Below are positions 25,625-34,407 of a stretch of 35,665 nucleotides of DNA, piece by piece. The stretch lies in contig BTUU01000030.1 of assembly GCA_045863555.1 (NCBI GenBank), forward strand, positions 1 to 35,665. The letters are read 5' to 3'. The position numbers and the translations under genes are program-made. A model generated the notes under the pieces. That model had not been told where the DNA came from and made no database searches. It was given only the letters and a program-made list of their open reading frames with translations. Source of the DNA: JACRLV01 sp045863555. GTDB taxonomy: Bacteria > Planctomycetota > Phycisphaerae > UBA1845 > Fen-1342. The first letter of the stretch is position 1; each line of letters begins with the position of its first letter.

Positions 25625-27808
25625 ATGACACGCAAGACAGCGATCCTGGCCGCGACCGCGGCGATCGCCGCCCCCGCGATGGCCCAGAGCTTTAACATCG
25701 ACTTCGACCTGCCCTCCGGAAATTACGGCGCAGGCGCCCCGGCGAATTCGTTCGCCGGTGCGGCCGGCCAGACCGGCTACTGGAACGCCGTCGGAACAGT
25801 GGGCGTCCCGGTCACGCTCAAGGGCCTCAATGGCGTCAATACGGCCGCCACGATGAACATCAACGCGTCGTTCGTCTACCACGACGCGAACGACGGCTTC
25901 GCCAGCGGCGAATACGCCAAGCTGATGGAAGACACGATCAAAGTCGCGAGCATGGGACAGTCCATTGTGGTGACGCTCAACGGACTGACGCCCGGGAAGT
26001 ACCTCGTGTACACCTACGCCGACGACCCGGCCGACGGAAACCAGCACTCGCGCGTCACGGTCGACGGCGTCGCCCAGGCCGTCGGCGGCACGCACGGCAC
26101 CAATGAGTTCTTCGTCCCGGTGACGCACAGCCGCCATGTCGCGGTCGCCACCGCGGGCAACCCGGTCACCGTGACGATCGCCAGCAACAGCGTCGCCTAT
26201 CCGTCAGCCCGGGCCGTTTTCGCCGGCCTTCAGGTCGTGCCGGCCCCCTCGCGCCTCTACGTCAACGATGACGCCCCGGCCGGCGGCGACGGCAAGACCT
26301 GGGCGACAGCGTTTCAGAGCCCGGCGGAAGCGTTCGCGGCCCTCACCGACTACGGCGGCGCGGTCGACGAGATCTGGGTGGCGGGCGGCACGTACCTCAC
26401 GCCGCAGGTCCCGATCCTCGGCTACTGCTTCGACCTGCCGGACGGCGTGAAGCTCTACGGCGGTTTCGCGGGCACGGAGACGAGCTTGAGCCAGCGGAAT
26501 CTCGGTGCGACGCCGAGCTTCCTGAGCGGTGCCGTCGGAAACTCCGGCACCGACGACAACGCCTGGCACGTGGTCATCGCCTGGGGCTGCGGCTACGAGA
26601 CCGAGATCGACGGCTTCACGATCGCGAGCGGCAACGCCGACCAGCCCCAGAACCCCTGGGACGGCTTCGGCGGCGGCATGTACATCCGCGACTCCCAGCT
26701 CAAGGTCCGCAACTGCACCTTCGTCGGCAACCTCGGCTGGCGCGGCGGTGCGATGGCCATCGAGGATTCGACGCCGCGGATCGAGGACTGCTACTTCTTC
26801 AACAACACCGCCGAGCAGAGCGGTGGGGCGATGTTCCTGCTGACGGGCGCGGCGCCGAAGATCGTCGGCTGCGACTTCCGGCTCAACCACGCCACGGTCA
26901 ACTACGGCGGCGCGATCTCGAACGACGAAGGCAACAACGTCGTCGTGGCCAACTGCCGGTTCATGCAGAACGACGCCAACTGGGGCGGCGGCGCGATCTT
27001 CACCTCGAACGGCAACTTCTCGGTGATGAACTCGATCTTCACCGCGAACTTCGGCGCGGCCGATCGCGGCGGGGCGATCCACACCTTCGGCGCGAATACG
27101 TACCTGTTCGTCACGAACTGCACAGTCGTCGCCAACAGCAACTTCGAATGCGGCGGCATCGACGCCTTCTCCGGCGCGAACGTCTTCGTCCGCAACTCGA
27201 TCATCTACGGCAACACGGACCAGGACCCGAACACGAACACCGAGCGGGCGAATCTCTTCGAGCACTCCGACTCGGCCATGACGGTGAACTACTGCAACGT
27301 CCAGGGCTGGAGCAACATACTCGGCGGCAGCGGCAACTTCGACGCGATCAGTCAGTTCGTCGACTCGAACGGTGCGGACAACATCCCCGGCACGCTCGAC
27401 GATAACTTCCGCCTGCTGCCGAACTCACCGTGCATCGACCGCGGCTCGAATGCCCAGCTCGCCGCCGACGCCGGCGACGTGGACGACGACAACAACCTGA
27501 TCGAGCAGCTCCCGATCGACCTCGACGGCAACGCCCGCCGCATCGACGATCCGAACACGGCCGACCTCGGCGCCGGCACGGCCCCGATCGTCGACATCGG
27601 CGCCTACGAATTCGCCCCGCCCTGCGACCTCGTCAGCGACCTGAACGGCGACGGCGAAGTCAGCATCGCCGACCTCGCGATCCTGCTCTCGAACTTCGGT
27701 AGCGCCTCGGGCATGGGCCACGACCAGGGCGACCTGGACGGCGATACGGACGTGGACATCTCCGACCTCGCTCTCCTGCTGAGCGAGTTCGGCCAGACCT
27801 GCAACTAA
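25625..27808 (+). CDS. Secreted right-handed beta-helix (Pmp-like) protein with GC-type dockerin tail
   Basis: This 727-residue protein has a signal peptide cut near AMA-Q. Residues about 22-205 form an N-terminal beta-rich domain. From LYVNDDAPAGGDGKTWATAF (about 213) begins a parallel beta-helix with repeated GGA[MI] motifs (GGAMAIEDS, GGAMFL, GGAISN, GGAIFT, GGAIHTF) and FxxN motifs (FVGN, FFNN, FRLN, FMQN, FTAN). That combination is the hallmark of chlamydial polymorphic membrane proteins. The last 60 residues carry two dockerin-like calcium loops (DLNGDGEVSIADLAILLSNFG, quoted in part; DLDGDTDVDISDLALLLSEFG) and end QTCN. No autotransporter barrel is present, so the tail probably provides anchoring. 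AGTGGAGAG precedes the ATG and a terminator follows. It is a likely adhesin or surface polysaccharide-binding protein. Confidence 0.85.
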   Translation: MTRKTAILAATAAIAAPAMAQSFNIDFDLPSGNYGAGAPANSFAGAAGQTGYWNAVGTVGVPVTLKGLNGVNTAATMNINASFVYHDANDGFASGEYAKLMEDTIKVASMGQSIVVTLNGLTPGKYLVYTYADDPADGNQHSRVTVDGVAQAVGGTHGTNEFFVPVTHSRHVAVATAGNPVTVTIASNSVAYPSARAVFAGLQVVPAPSRLYVNDDAPAGGDGKTWATAFQSPAEAFAALTDYGGAVDEIWVAGGTYLTPQVPILGYCFDLPDGVKLYGGFAGTETSLSQRNLGATPSFLSGAVGNSGTDDNAWHVVIAWGCGYETEIDGFTIASGNADQPQNPWDGFGGGMYIRDSQLKVRNCTFVGNLGWRGGAMAIEDSTPRIEDCYFFNNTAEQSGGAMFLLTGAAPKIVGCDFRLNHATVNYGGAISNDEGNNVVVANCRFMQNDANWGGGAIFTSNGNFSVMNSIFTANFGAADRGGAIHTFGANTYLFVTNCTVVANSNFECGGIDAFSGANVFVRNSIIYGNTDQDPNTNTERANLFEHSDSAMTVNYCNVQGWSNILGGSGNFDAISQFVDSNGADNIPGTLDDNFRLLPNSPCIDRGSNAQLAADAGDVDDDNNLIEQLPIDLDGNARRIDDPNTADLGAGTAPIVDIGAYEFAPPCDLVSDLNGDGEVSIADLAILLSNFGSASGMGHDQGDLDGDTDVDISDLALLLSEFGQTCN

Positions 27809-27849
27809 AGGAGAACTGCCGCACAAAAAGCAAAAGAGATGGGGAGCCG

Positions 27850-27885
27850 GCGGGCGTCGACGAGAGTCGGCGCCCGCTCTTTATT
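27850..27885 (+). terminator. Intrinsic terminator after the beta-helix gene
   Basis: GCGGGCGTCGAC (27850-27861) pairs with GTCGGCGCCCGC (27866-27877) with one G-T wobble around a GAGA tetraloop. It is followed by TCTTTATT. The 12-bp GC stem and T-rich tail 41 bases after the stop codon make this a clear Rho-independent terminator. Confidence 0.8.
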
Positions 27886-27895
27886 GGGGTGACAA

Positions 27896-28048
27896 CGGGA
27901 CAGGGGGACAAGGGAACAAGGGAACAAGGGAACAAGGGAACAAGGGAGGAAGACGACGAGTAACGCGGGGCGAGCGTGGGAACGTGGGAAGGTGGGAAGG
28001 TGGGAACGTGGGAAGGTGGGAACGTGGGAAGGTGGAAACGTGCGAAGG
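27896..28048. repeat. Two adjacent G-rich 8-mer tandem arrays
   Basis: The first array (27896-27951) has four perfect GGGAACAA units (27912-27943) flanked by degenerate ones such as GGGGACAA. After a 25-base spacer the second (27977-28048) has nine 8-base units of TGGGAACG or TGGGAAGG, the last two degenerate. Both keep an 8-base period with a run of three or more G per unit. Translated frames over the arrays are low-complexity repeats and not genes. Confidence 0.85.
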
Positions 28049-28061
28049 CGGCGAGGGTGCT

Positions 28062-28397
28062 TCACGTGGAGCACGTGGACGGCGGCTCAGGGTCGCGGAC
28101 GACGACGAGGTCTGACACCAGTTGCGACGGCGTGAGAAACGCTTTCCAGGACGGCGTCGGGTGGCCGCACACGAACCGGACATGCTCGCCCGGTTCGCAG
28201 CGAAACGTGACGGGCTCGGCGGAGACCCAGTCGATCTTCACGACCAGCTCGTGCTCACCGGGGGCGACCTCGTACGTCTCCGTCGTGCCGCGTTTGATGC
28301 GGCCGATCTCCGAGCCGTCGAGGATGACGCGGAACTTGCGGAAAACGCTCAGCCATTGTCGAATTCGGCGCAGGTGCAGATGGGCGGAGGCACTCAT
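28062..28397 (-). CDS. Small conserved PEGA-like beta-domain protein, function unknown
   Basis: The frame is open to 28589, but recognisable sequence starts at the internal ATG at 28395-28397, giving 111 residues. After a basic helix-like start (HLHLRRIRQWLSVFRKF), the protein shows FRVILDGSEIGRIKRGTTETYEVAPGEH, ELVVKIDWVSAEPVTF and GEHVRFVCG. This resembles the small PEGA-like modules in which a beta domain is written around 'ldG..ig.l..G....evppG.H.l.vk'. There is no signal peptide or catalytic motif. The stop lies 14 bases from the tandem array, so the array is its 3' flank. The function is unknown to me. Confidence 0.55.
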   Translation of the reverse strand: MSASAHLHLRRIRQWLSVFRKFRVILDGSEIGRIKRGTTETYEVAPGEHELVVKIDWVSAEPVTFRCEPGEHVRFVCGHPTPSWKAFLTPSQLVSDLVVVRDPEPPSTCST

Positions 28398-28644
28398 GAC
28401 GCGCTGAATACGCGGACTACCCTCGTATCGCAAGCCACCGCGATTCGGGTAAGATTCGCTAGTTCGGTGGTAGGGGGCCACACGGGATTGCACTGACGCC
28501 GACGATTCGGCCGACGAAGTGACGAGTGCGGCGATCTGTGCCGGGTGTGAAATGCGGGCGGCCGCAGGTGAGCGTGTGTCGGTGGACAACGTCCATTTGG
28601 GTTTCGGCGCCGAGTAACGCGGACTTTACCGACCGAGCCGGACT

Positions 28645-29385
28645 ATGCCTGAGCCGATCCTGCTAAAACTCCTGCGAAAACACTGGGGCTGCCCCGCTTG
28701 GGTGTATGTCGAGCCGGATCGCGGATGGTTGCGGATTGCCGAGTCCTGCCCGGAACTGATCGAGCTTGAAGACGGAACGTGCATGGAGGTCCGGGACGCC
28801 CGCGAGTTCGTCATCGCCCGGCCGACGGGCGAACTGCTGGAGTCGCAGGGTTCGTTGGAATCGCTGCCTGACGGCGTCGTGACGGCGGAGATGCTCGGTC
28901 CGCCGGCGATCGCCATGATTCGCGAGGCGTTCGAAGACGTGCCGTATCCGGGCGACAATCGACTTGTCGAAGGGTACCGGGACGACGAAGTTGTAGCGAT
29001 TGAGAAGCAGTTCCGCCGGCTGCACAACTGGACGGCGATGAAGAACCCGGAGTTTCTCGACGGGGCGCCGGATGGGCTGGCAAGCGCCCTCTGCTTCATG
29101 ACCCCGGCCGCACGGCACTATTACCTGCCCGCGTACCTGATTTTGGATATCGAAGGGAAGCTCGGACGCGCTGAGCCATACTTCCGGCTCACGATGGGTT
29201 TTTCCGAATCGGGGGCCTGCGGATGCTATGAGGAGGAATTTCGCGCTTACACGCCCGCGCAGGCACGAGCGATTATCGCGTATCTTCGGTGGATGGGCTG
29301 CGACGGCGTATCGTACGACGAAACGCAGCGGGCGATCGAGGTGTTCTGGCTGGCGCGGGCGGAGGCGAACACGGAGGGAGCGTGA
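28645..29385 (+). CDS. DUF6714-like hypothetical protein
   Basis: This is a soluble 246-residue protein. The core IREAFEDVPYPGDNRLVEG, then LDGAPDGLASALCFMTPAARHYYLPAYLI, and a C-terminal YTPAQARAIIAYLRWM recall the DUF6714 family from memory; a profile search would be needed to be sure. Members are often found in loci resembling Imm/SMI1-type immunity clusters, but no toxin gene is visible here. The N-terminal 75 residues (WVYVEPDRGWLRIAE) look like a separate small domain. The ribosome binding site is weak. This region (28.4-30.7 kb) has lower GC and only hypothetical genes, which gives it an accessory character. Confidence 0.6.
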   Translation: MPEPILLKLLRKHWGCPAWVYVEPDRGWLRIAESCPELIELEDGTCMEVRDAREFVIARPTGELLESQGSLESLPDGVVTAEMLGPPAIAMIREAFEDVPYPGDNRLVEGYRDDEVVAIEKQFRRLHNWTAMKNPEFLDGAPDGLASALCFMTPAARHYYLPAYLILDIEGKLGRAEPYFRLTMGFSESGACGCYEEEFRAYTPAQARAIIAYLRWMGCDGVSYDETQRAIEVFWLARAEANTEGA

Positions 29386-29482
29386 TCGGACACGGCCATT
29401 GGCGAGTTCATTCGCTGTTTCGCGATCAGCCCATTGAACATGGCGGCGAAGGGCGAAGCCGGTCAACGATCTGGGGGCCGCC

Positions 29483-29956
29483 GTGAGATATGTTCGACGG
29501 CGTACACGCGTAGTCCTGGTTGCCGCGCTTCTATTGTCGTTACTCGGGTACGCGTCAACAGCGGTCTGGAACACCGTCGATGTCGCGCGGTTCGATGGCG
29601 ACGACTGGGGCGTATTGATCGATTTGTACCGCGGCGCGATCAACGTAACGTGGATGGATGCACCGCGCGTGTGTTTCGACCGCTCGCTTCCGTCGCAGCG
29701 GTGGGAATCCTATTTGAATGACTGGATTTACTTCGCGGTTCCGCGATGTGAGGTTTTTCCGGCCGGGAAGCGGACGATTGTCGCAGTCAGCGTGCCGTTT
29801 TGGGTCATCTGGATTCCGTACGCCATTGCAGCGTCGCGACTGCGGCGAAAACAAAAGCAGCAGTCGGCGTGCCCAGCATGCGGCTATTGCCTGACCGGGA
29901 ACATGAGCGGCATCTGTCCCGAATGCGGCGTCCCATGGAAGTTGACCGGACCGTGA
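29483..29956 (+). CDS. Small membrane protein with C-terminal zinc ribbon
   Basis: This 157-residue protein starts at GTG. It has an N-terminal membrane helix (about 10-27), an extracytoplasmic-looking middle, a second helix around 100-117 (VAVSVPFWVIWIPYAIAAS), a basic stop (RLRRKQKQQ) and then CPACGYCLTGNMSGICPECG. The four Cys in two CxxC pairs should bind zinc. This CxxCGYxLTGxxSGxCPECG ribbon recurs at the C-terminus of many small planctomycete membrane proteins of unknown function, and it supports the taxonomic placement. The gene follows the DUF6714-like gene by 97 bases and converges on the gene at 29993. Confidence 0.7.
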   Translation: MRYVRRRTRVVLVAALLLSLLGYASTAVWNTVDVARFDGDDWGVLIDLYRGAINVTWMDAPRVCFDRSLPSQRWESYLNDWIYFAVPRCEVFPAGKRTIVAVSVPFWVIWIPYAIAASRLRRKQKQQSACPACGYCLTGNMSGICPECGVPWKLTGP

Positions 29957-29992
29957 GTCGTATGGCCTAGTCGCAACTCTAAGAACTGGGAC

Positions 29993-30700
29993 TTAATCGG
30001 GTTCAGTCTTCTTGTCGTCAACCCGCACAAATGTCATCCACGACAGGTCACCAACGGGCGGATCCCTTCGCATGAGTCGCATGACCTGCCGCGCGATGTC
30101 CCGAATCTCAAGCCAGTCGGGATCGTCGTACCGAGATTCGTCGGCCCAGAATTTCGCAAACTCCGGCTTGCTCTTCTCGGCAAACGCTCGATCGATCTGC
30201 TCAATCTTCGACCGCACCTCGTTGGGCAAGGCGGCATATTCGGGGTACTGGGCGGCAACTTCGAGCCAGTGATTTAGTTCGAGTGCGAGTTCGTCGTTGA
30301 TGCAGACAAAATCGGGGAAGTGCTTGTTGACTTCATCAGCGGGCAGGCTGATCAATCCGACCATCGTCAACAAGTGATCAACTGCGCGTTCGGCGTGGAA
30401 GCTCGCGTGCGTCTTAGCTTTGGATGCCATCATGAAGAAGCCGGCGACCATTGCGAGCGCTCCGCCCGCGATGATCGCGCCGAATTTGAGCCAGACCGCT
30501 GCCACCGCGCGGCCTTCGGCTGCGATTTCGTCCGGTGACCGTGGAAAAGGGCTGGGATATCCGCCGAGCGCGCTGTACAGGACGAGTAGAAACGCGCCCA
30601 CGAGTGTGGCGATCCCGCCGAAGATCGCGAGCACGAATCCGAAAGCAGCGAGCGACCGGTCACGCGAATGATTTCCGCCTAGCGCCGGATTGCTACCCAT
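29993..30700 (-). CDS. Hypothetical two-helix membrane protein
   Basis: This 235-residue protein has two membrane segments, about 18-46 (LAAFGFVLAIFGGIATLVGAF) and 72-93 (FGAIIAGGALAMVAGFFMMAS), separated by a Pro-rich loop. The remaining 140 residues are soluble, charged and helical (EVRSKIEQIDRAFAEKSKPEF). No family is recognised. It begins 27 bases after the sucC stop on the same strand, so it may be read through from sucC, but its content does not suggest a metabolic role. Confidence 0.55.
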   Translation of the reverse strand: MGSNPALGGNHSRDRSLAAFGFVLAIFGGIATLVGAFLLVLYSALGGYPSPFPRSPDEIAAEGRAVAAVWLKFGAIIAGGALAMVAGFFMMASKAKTHASFHAERAVDHLLTMVGLISLPADEVNKHFPDFVCINDELALELNHWLEVAAQYPEYAALPNEVRSKIEQIDRAFAEKSKPEFAKFWADESRYDDPDWLEIRDIARQVMRLMRRDPPVGDLSWMTFVRVDDKKTEPD

Positions 30701-30727
30701 GGTGTTCTGCTCTATTCCAACTTACCC

Positions 30728-31888
30728 TCAAACGCACGCACAAACCTGCTTCGCCGCGTCCGTCAGATCCGTGGCCGGGCGAAGCTGCGGGATCGCCGCT
30801 TCCTTGAGCATCTTGCGGGCGATGTCGACGTTCGTGCCTTCGAGCCGCACGACCACGGGCACCTTGAAGCCGACTTCCTTCGCCGCCTTGATCAGCGCAT
30901 CCGCGATCACGTCGCACTTGGCGATGCCGCCGAAGATGTTGACGAGAACAGCCTTGACCTTCGGGTCGGCGAGGATGATGCGAAACGCCTCGATCGCGCC
31001 TTCGCTGGTGACGCTGCCGCCGACATCGAGGAAGTTGGCCGGCTCGCCGCCGTGGAGCTTGATGATGTCCATCGTGGACATCGCCAGGCCCGCGCCGTTG
31101 ACGAGGCAGCCGATGTTGCCGTCGAGCGCGATATAGGTGAGGTTTGCCGCCGTCGCGCGCATTTCCGCCGGGTTCTCCTCGGCGGGGTCGAAGAGGGCCT
31201 CCAGATCGGGATGTCGGAAGACGGCGTTGTCGTCGAAGTTGAATTTCGCGTCGATCGCGAGCATCTCGCCCGAGGGGGTCTGCACGAGCGGGTTGATCTC
31301 GGCCAGCGAGCAATCCTTCTCCACGAAGAGCTTCGCGAGCTTGAGCATGATGTCGACGGCGGCCTTGGCCTGCGGCCCCGCGAGGCCGATCTGCGCCGCC
31401 AGCGCCTCGGCCTGGAACTTGCGCATGCCCAGGTGGGGGTGGAACCAGGCCTTCTTGATCGCGTCGGGGTTCTTCGCCGCGACTTCCTCGATCTCCACGC
31501 CGCCCTCGGCCGAGGCCATCATCACGGGCACGCGGCGGGCCCGGTCGAGCACGACGCCGAGGTAGTACTCCTTCGCAATGTCGATCGCCTCGGCCATGAG
31601 AATCTTGCGGACCTTCACGCCCTCGGGGCCGGTCTGCTTGCTGACCATCGGCTTGGCGAACATGCGGGCAGCGTTGCTGGCCGCGTCCTCCGCCTTGTCG
31701 ACGAGGACGACGTAGCCGGCCTTGCCGCGGCCGCCGGCGTGGACCTGGGCCTTGACGACGACCCGCTTGGCCTTGATCCGCTCAAAGGCCGCGGCGGCCT
31801 CCTCCGCGCCTTCGATGACCTGCGAGGGAGGAACAGTGATGCCGGCCTGCTGCATGAGGGCCCGGGCCTGGTATTCGTAGACCTTCAT
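30728..31888 (-). CDS. sucC: Succinate-CoA ligase beta subunit
   Basis: At 386 residues the protein matches the usual length of SucC (388 in E. coli). It is the ATP-grasp subunit of succinyl-CoA synthetase, which makes ATP or GTP from succinyl-CoA in the TCA cycle. Visible features are the MKVYEYQARALMQQAGI start, the nucleotide-binding VHAGGRGKAGYV, LAEINPLVQTPSGEMLAIDAK, the phosphate-site GNIGCLVNGAGLAMSTMD, NIFGGIAKCDVIA and VRLEGTNVD. GGAGA precedes the ATG. The alpha subunit gene sucD, which carries the phosphorylated His and usually follows sucC directly, is absent; the next gene downstream is a hypothetical membrane protein. sucD must be elsewhere for the enzyme to work. Confidence 0.95.
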   Translation of the reverse strand: MKVYEYQARALMQQAGITVPPSQVIEGAEEAAAAFERIKAKRVVVKAQVHAGGRGKAGYVVLVDKAEDAASNAARMFAKPMVSKQTGPEGVKVRKILMAEAIDIAKEYYLGVVLDRARRVPVMMASAEGGVEIEEVAAKNPDAIKKAWFHPHLGMRKFQAEALAAQIGLAGPQAKAAVDIMLKLAKLFVEKDCSLAEINPLVQTPSGEMLAIDAKFNFDDNAVFRHPDLEALFDPAEENPAEMRATAANLTYIALDGNIGCLVNGAGLAMSTMDIIKLHGGEPANFLDVGGSVTSEGAIEAFRIILADPKVKAVLVNIFGGIAKCDVIADALIKAAKEVGFKVPVVVRLEGTNVDIARKMLKEAAIPQLRPATDLTDAAKQVCACV

Positions 31889-32116
31889 TTCGAAATCTCC
31901 GCGAAACGCTGGCGGCTCGAATAGGGAGCCGAAGCCGGCAGTTTAGCGGAAAGGCGGACGCTGCGCGGGGGGCTCCCGAGAGGCGCCTCGCCCGTCTGCA
32001 ACTCTCACTGGGACCAAGGTTTACGCGAGATGGATGCTATTCGGGTGCGGATTGTGTCGATAGAATGATCCGGCAGTCCAGGAACCGGGATTCACGAGCG
32101 AAGGATTGGAGCGCCC

Positions 32117-33661
32117 GTGCTGCAAGAATTTCCGCGAGAGCTCGAAGAGTACCGTCGGCAGATCGAGGCCACCGCGCGTGCCGAGGGGCTCGATTTCTAC
32201 GAAACCATCTTCGAGATGATCGACTTCGACCAGATCAACCAGATCGCCGCGTACGGCGGCTTTCCGACGCGCTATCCGCACTGGCGCTTCGGCATGGAGT
32301 ACGAGCGCCTGCGCAAGACGCACACGTACGGTCTCGGCAAGATCTACGAGATGGTCATCAACAATGACCCCTGCTACGCCTACCTGCTGAACGACAACGA
32401 GATCGTCGACCAGAAGCTCGTCATGGCCCACGTCTACGGCCACTGCGACTTCTTCAAGAACAACATCTGGTTCAGCAAGACGAACCGCAAGATGATGGAC
32501 GAGATGGCCAACCACGCCACGCGCGTGCACCGCCACATCGAACAGCAGGGCCACGAGCCGGTTGAGCGGTTCATCGACGTCTGCCTGTCGCTCGAAAACC
32601 TGATCGACCCCTACGTCCCGTTCATGCGGCGGCAGCCGACGCAGGAGGAAGCGACACGCGAGCGCGGCCGGCACATGACCGATCAGGTCGAGGATCGGGT
32701 CGTCAAGTTCCGAGCCAAGCCCTACATGGAGCGGTTCATCAACCCGCCCGAGGAGCTGACACGGGAGCGGGAGCGCGAACGGGCGAAGCTGAGCGAAGAG
32801 AAACGCGCGTTTCCGCCGCAGCCGGACCGCGACGTGCTCGAGTTTCTGCTGCGCTGGGCGCCACTCGAGGATTGGGAAGCCGACATTCTCTCGATCATCC
32901 GCGAGGAGGCGTACTACTTCGCGCCGCAGGGTCAGACCAAGATCATGAACGAAGGCTGGGCGAGCTACTGGCATTCGCGCCTGATGACCAAGTACCACGT
33001 TCGCGACCACGAACTCGTGACCTACTGCGACCACCACTCCGGGACGATGGCGACGTCGCCGGGGCGGCTGAACCCCTACAAGCTGGGGATCGAGCTGTTC
33101 CGCGACATCGAAGAGCGCTGGAACCGGGGCCGCTTCGGCAAGGACTTCGAGGAGTGCATCGACATCGAGAAGCGGCGCGACTGGGACACGGGCCTGAACA
33201 AGGGCCGCGAGAAGATCTTCGAAGTCCGCCGCGTCCACAACGACGTGACGTTCATCGACGAGTTTCTCACGCCCGAGTTCGTCGACCGCTACAAGCTTTA
33301 CCACTACCGGCAGGACCCCTCGACCGGCCGGATGATCGCGGTCAACAAGAACTTCGACCAGATCAAGCAGCAGATGCTGTTCATGCTGACCAACCACATG
33401 CAGCCGTACATCTACGTCGTCGACGGCAACTACGTGAACCGGGGCGAGCTCTTCCTGGCTCACAAACACCTCGGCGTCGACCTGGAGATCAAGTACGCCA
33501 ACGAGTGCCTGCGCAACCTCCAGCACATCTGGAAGCGCCCGGTGCACCTCCAGGCTCGGATCGACGACGACATGATGCTCTTCACGGCCGACGGCGACGC
33601 GGTGAAGCAGCAGAAGATCAAGGACGACCTGCCCAAGCCGGCCCACGCGAACGTCGCATAA
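32117..33661 (+). CDS. SpoVR family protein
   Basis: This 514-residue protein starts at GTG with GGAG upstream. It has the conserved SpoVR signatures throughout: the HVYGHCDFFKNNIWF block (about residues 108-122), a central MNEGWASYWHSRLM block, the CDHHSG segment, and the C-terminal HKHLGVDLEIKYANECL block. SpoVR takes its name from Bacillus spore cortex formation, yet it is widespread in non-sporulating bacteria. It often sits next to prkA (a kinase) and yeaH (DUF444), and its biochemical role is unresolved. Neither partner is present within this window. The conserved His-rich blocks could bind metal. It is divergent from sucC across 228 bases that contain a possible -10 (TAGAAT, 32061-32066). 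Confidence 0.93.
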   Translation: MLQEFPRELEEYRRQIEATARAEGLDFYETIFEMIDFDQINQIAAYGGFPTRYPHWRFGMEYERLRKTHTYGLGKIYEMVINNDPCYAYLLNDNEIVDQKLVMAHVYGHCDFFKNNIWFSKTNRKMMDEMANHATRVHRHIEQQGHEPVERFIDVCLSLENLIDPYVPFMRRQPTQEEATRERGRHMTDQVEDRVVKFRAKPYMERFINPPEELTRERERERAKLSEEKRAFPPQPDRDVLEFLLRWAPLEDWEADILSIIREEAYYFAPQGQTKIMNEGWASYWHSRLMTKYHVRDHELVTYCDHHSGTMATSPGRLNPYKLGIELFRDIEERWNRGRFGKDFEECIDIEKRRDWDTGLNKGREKIFEVRRVHNDVTFIDEFLTPEFVDRYKLYHYRQDPSTGRMIAVNKNFDQIKQQMLFMLTNHMQPYIYVVDGNYVNRGELFLAHKHLGVDLEIKYANECLRNLQHIWKRPVHLQARIDDDMMLFTADGDAVKQQKIKDDLPKPAHANVA

Positions 33662-33729
33662 CGGCGGCGGGCTTGCAATCGCCCGCATCCCCGGCAACAC
33701 TTCGCTCTTCTCACGAAGGCGAGTTGCGA

Positions 33730-34296
33730 ATGTTCATCGACAAGACGGCCGGCCGGATCGAAGTGATCCAGGGTTGCATGTTTGCGGGCAAAACCGAGGA
33801 ACTGATCGCACGGCTGCGGGCGGCGATGGAGGGCGGACTGAAGACGGCCGCCTTCAAGCACGCGATCGACGAGCGGTACGACCCGGATCACATCATCACG
33901 CACACGCGCGACAGATTCACCGCGTTCCGCGTGCCCGACGGCGCGGCGATCGAGCGCCTCGCCGGTGAAGCGGCCGTGATCGGCATCGACGAGGGCCACT
34001 TCTTCGGCCTCTCGCTCGTCGACTCTGTCCGCCGGCTGCGCGACCGAGGCAAGCGGATCATCATCGTCGGCCTGGAGCACGATGCCTGGGGCCGGCCCTT
34101 CACTCCCATGCCGCAGCTCGCGGAGATCGCCCACAGCGTGCTTTCGAAACGCATTGGCTGCACGGTCTGCGGCGAGGCGGCGATGTTCACGCAGCGCATG
34201 GTCCCCGTGCACACGCCAACGATGGTCGGCGGCGTCGGCGAGTACGAGCCGCGCTGCCGCACGCATTTCCAGCCGCTCGACGGCGAGCCGCGGTAG
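33730..34296 (+). CDS. tdk: Thymidine kinase (type II)
   Basis: This 188-residue protein, at the normal length for bacterial TK1-like enzymes, phosphorylates thymidine to dTMP for nucleotide salvage. It has Walker A GCMFAGKTEEL near the N-terminus, FKHAIDERYD, the Walker B-like IGIDEGHFF with the catalytic Glu, and GLEHDAWGRPF. The zinc site is CTVC together with CRTH, so the fourth ligand is His. The lasso-loop region (QRMVPVHTPTMVGGVGEYEPRC) that closes over the nucleoside is present. The gene starts 68 bases after spoVR on the same strand and may share its transcript. Confidence 0.93.
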   Translation: MFIDKTAGRIEVIQGCMFAGKTEELIARLRAAMEGGLKTAAFKHAIDERYDPDHIITHTRDRFTAFRVPDGAAIERLAGEAAVIGIDEGHFFGLSLVDSVRRLRDRGKRIIIVGLEHDAWGRPFTPMPQLAEIAHSVLSKRIGCTVCGEAAMFTQRMVPVHTPTMVGGVGEYEPRCRTHFQPLDGEPR

Positions 34297-34300
34297 GGCA

Positions 34301-34326
34301 GGCGGCGTTCGAGCGGCGACGCCGCC
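34301..34326. other. GC-rich hairpin after tdk
   Basis: GGCGGCGT (34301-34308) pairs with ACGCCGCC (34319-34326) around a 10-base loop, five bases after the tdk stop. There is no T tract, so any termination would be weak or Rho-assisted. A candidate -10 for kbl (TACAAT, 34364-34369) lies downstream, which fits a transcript boundary here. Confidence 0.4.
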
Positions 34327-34407
34327 ACCGCCGCCGCTGCTGTCAGCGGCCGACGCACAGACGTACAATTCACCCTCGAACAACGACGCGAGATCTCGGA
34401 GAGGCAC

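Noticed and set aside
21814..27808. Cellulosome-type locus because of dockerin-like tails
   Set aside because: No cohesin or glycoside hydrolase domain is visible. This tail type in planctomycetes is better viewed as a general sorting or anchoring terminus.
27896..28048. CRISPR array
   Set aside because: The units are 8 bases in direct tandem without spacers.
27660..28183. Minus-strand frames reading as repeated SLVPLFPC and SHLPTFPR
   Set aside because: These are translations of the 8-mer tandem arrays, not genes.
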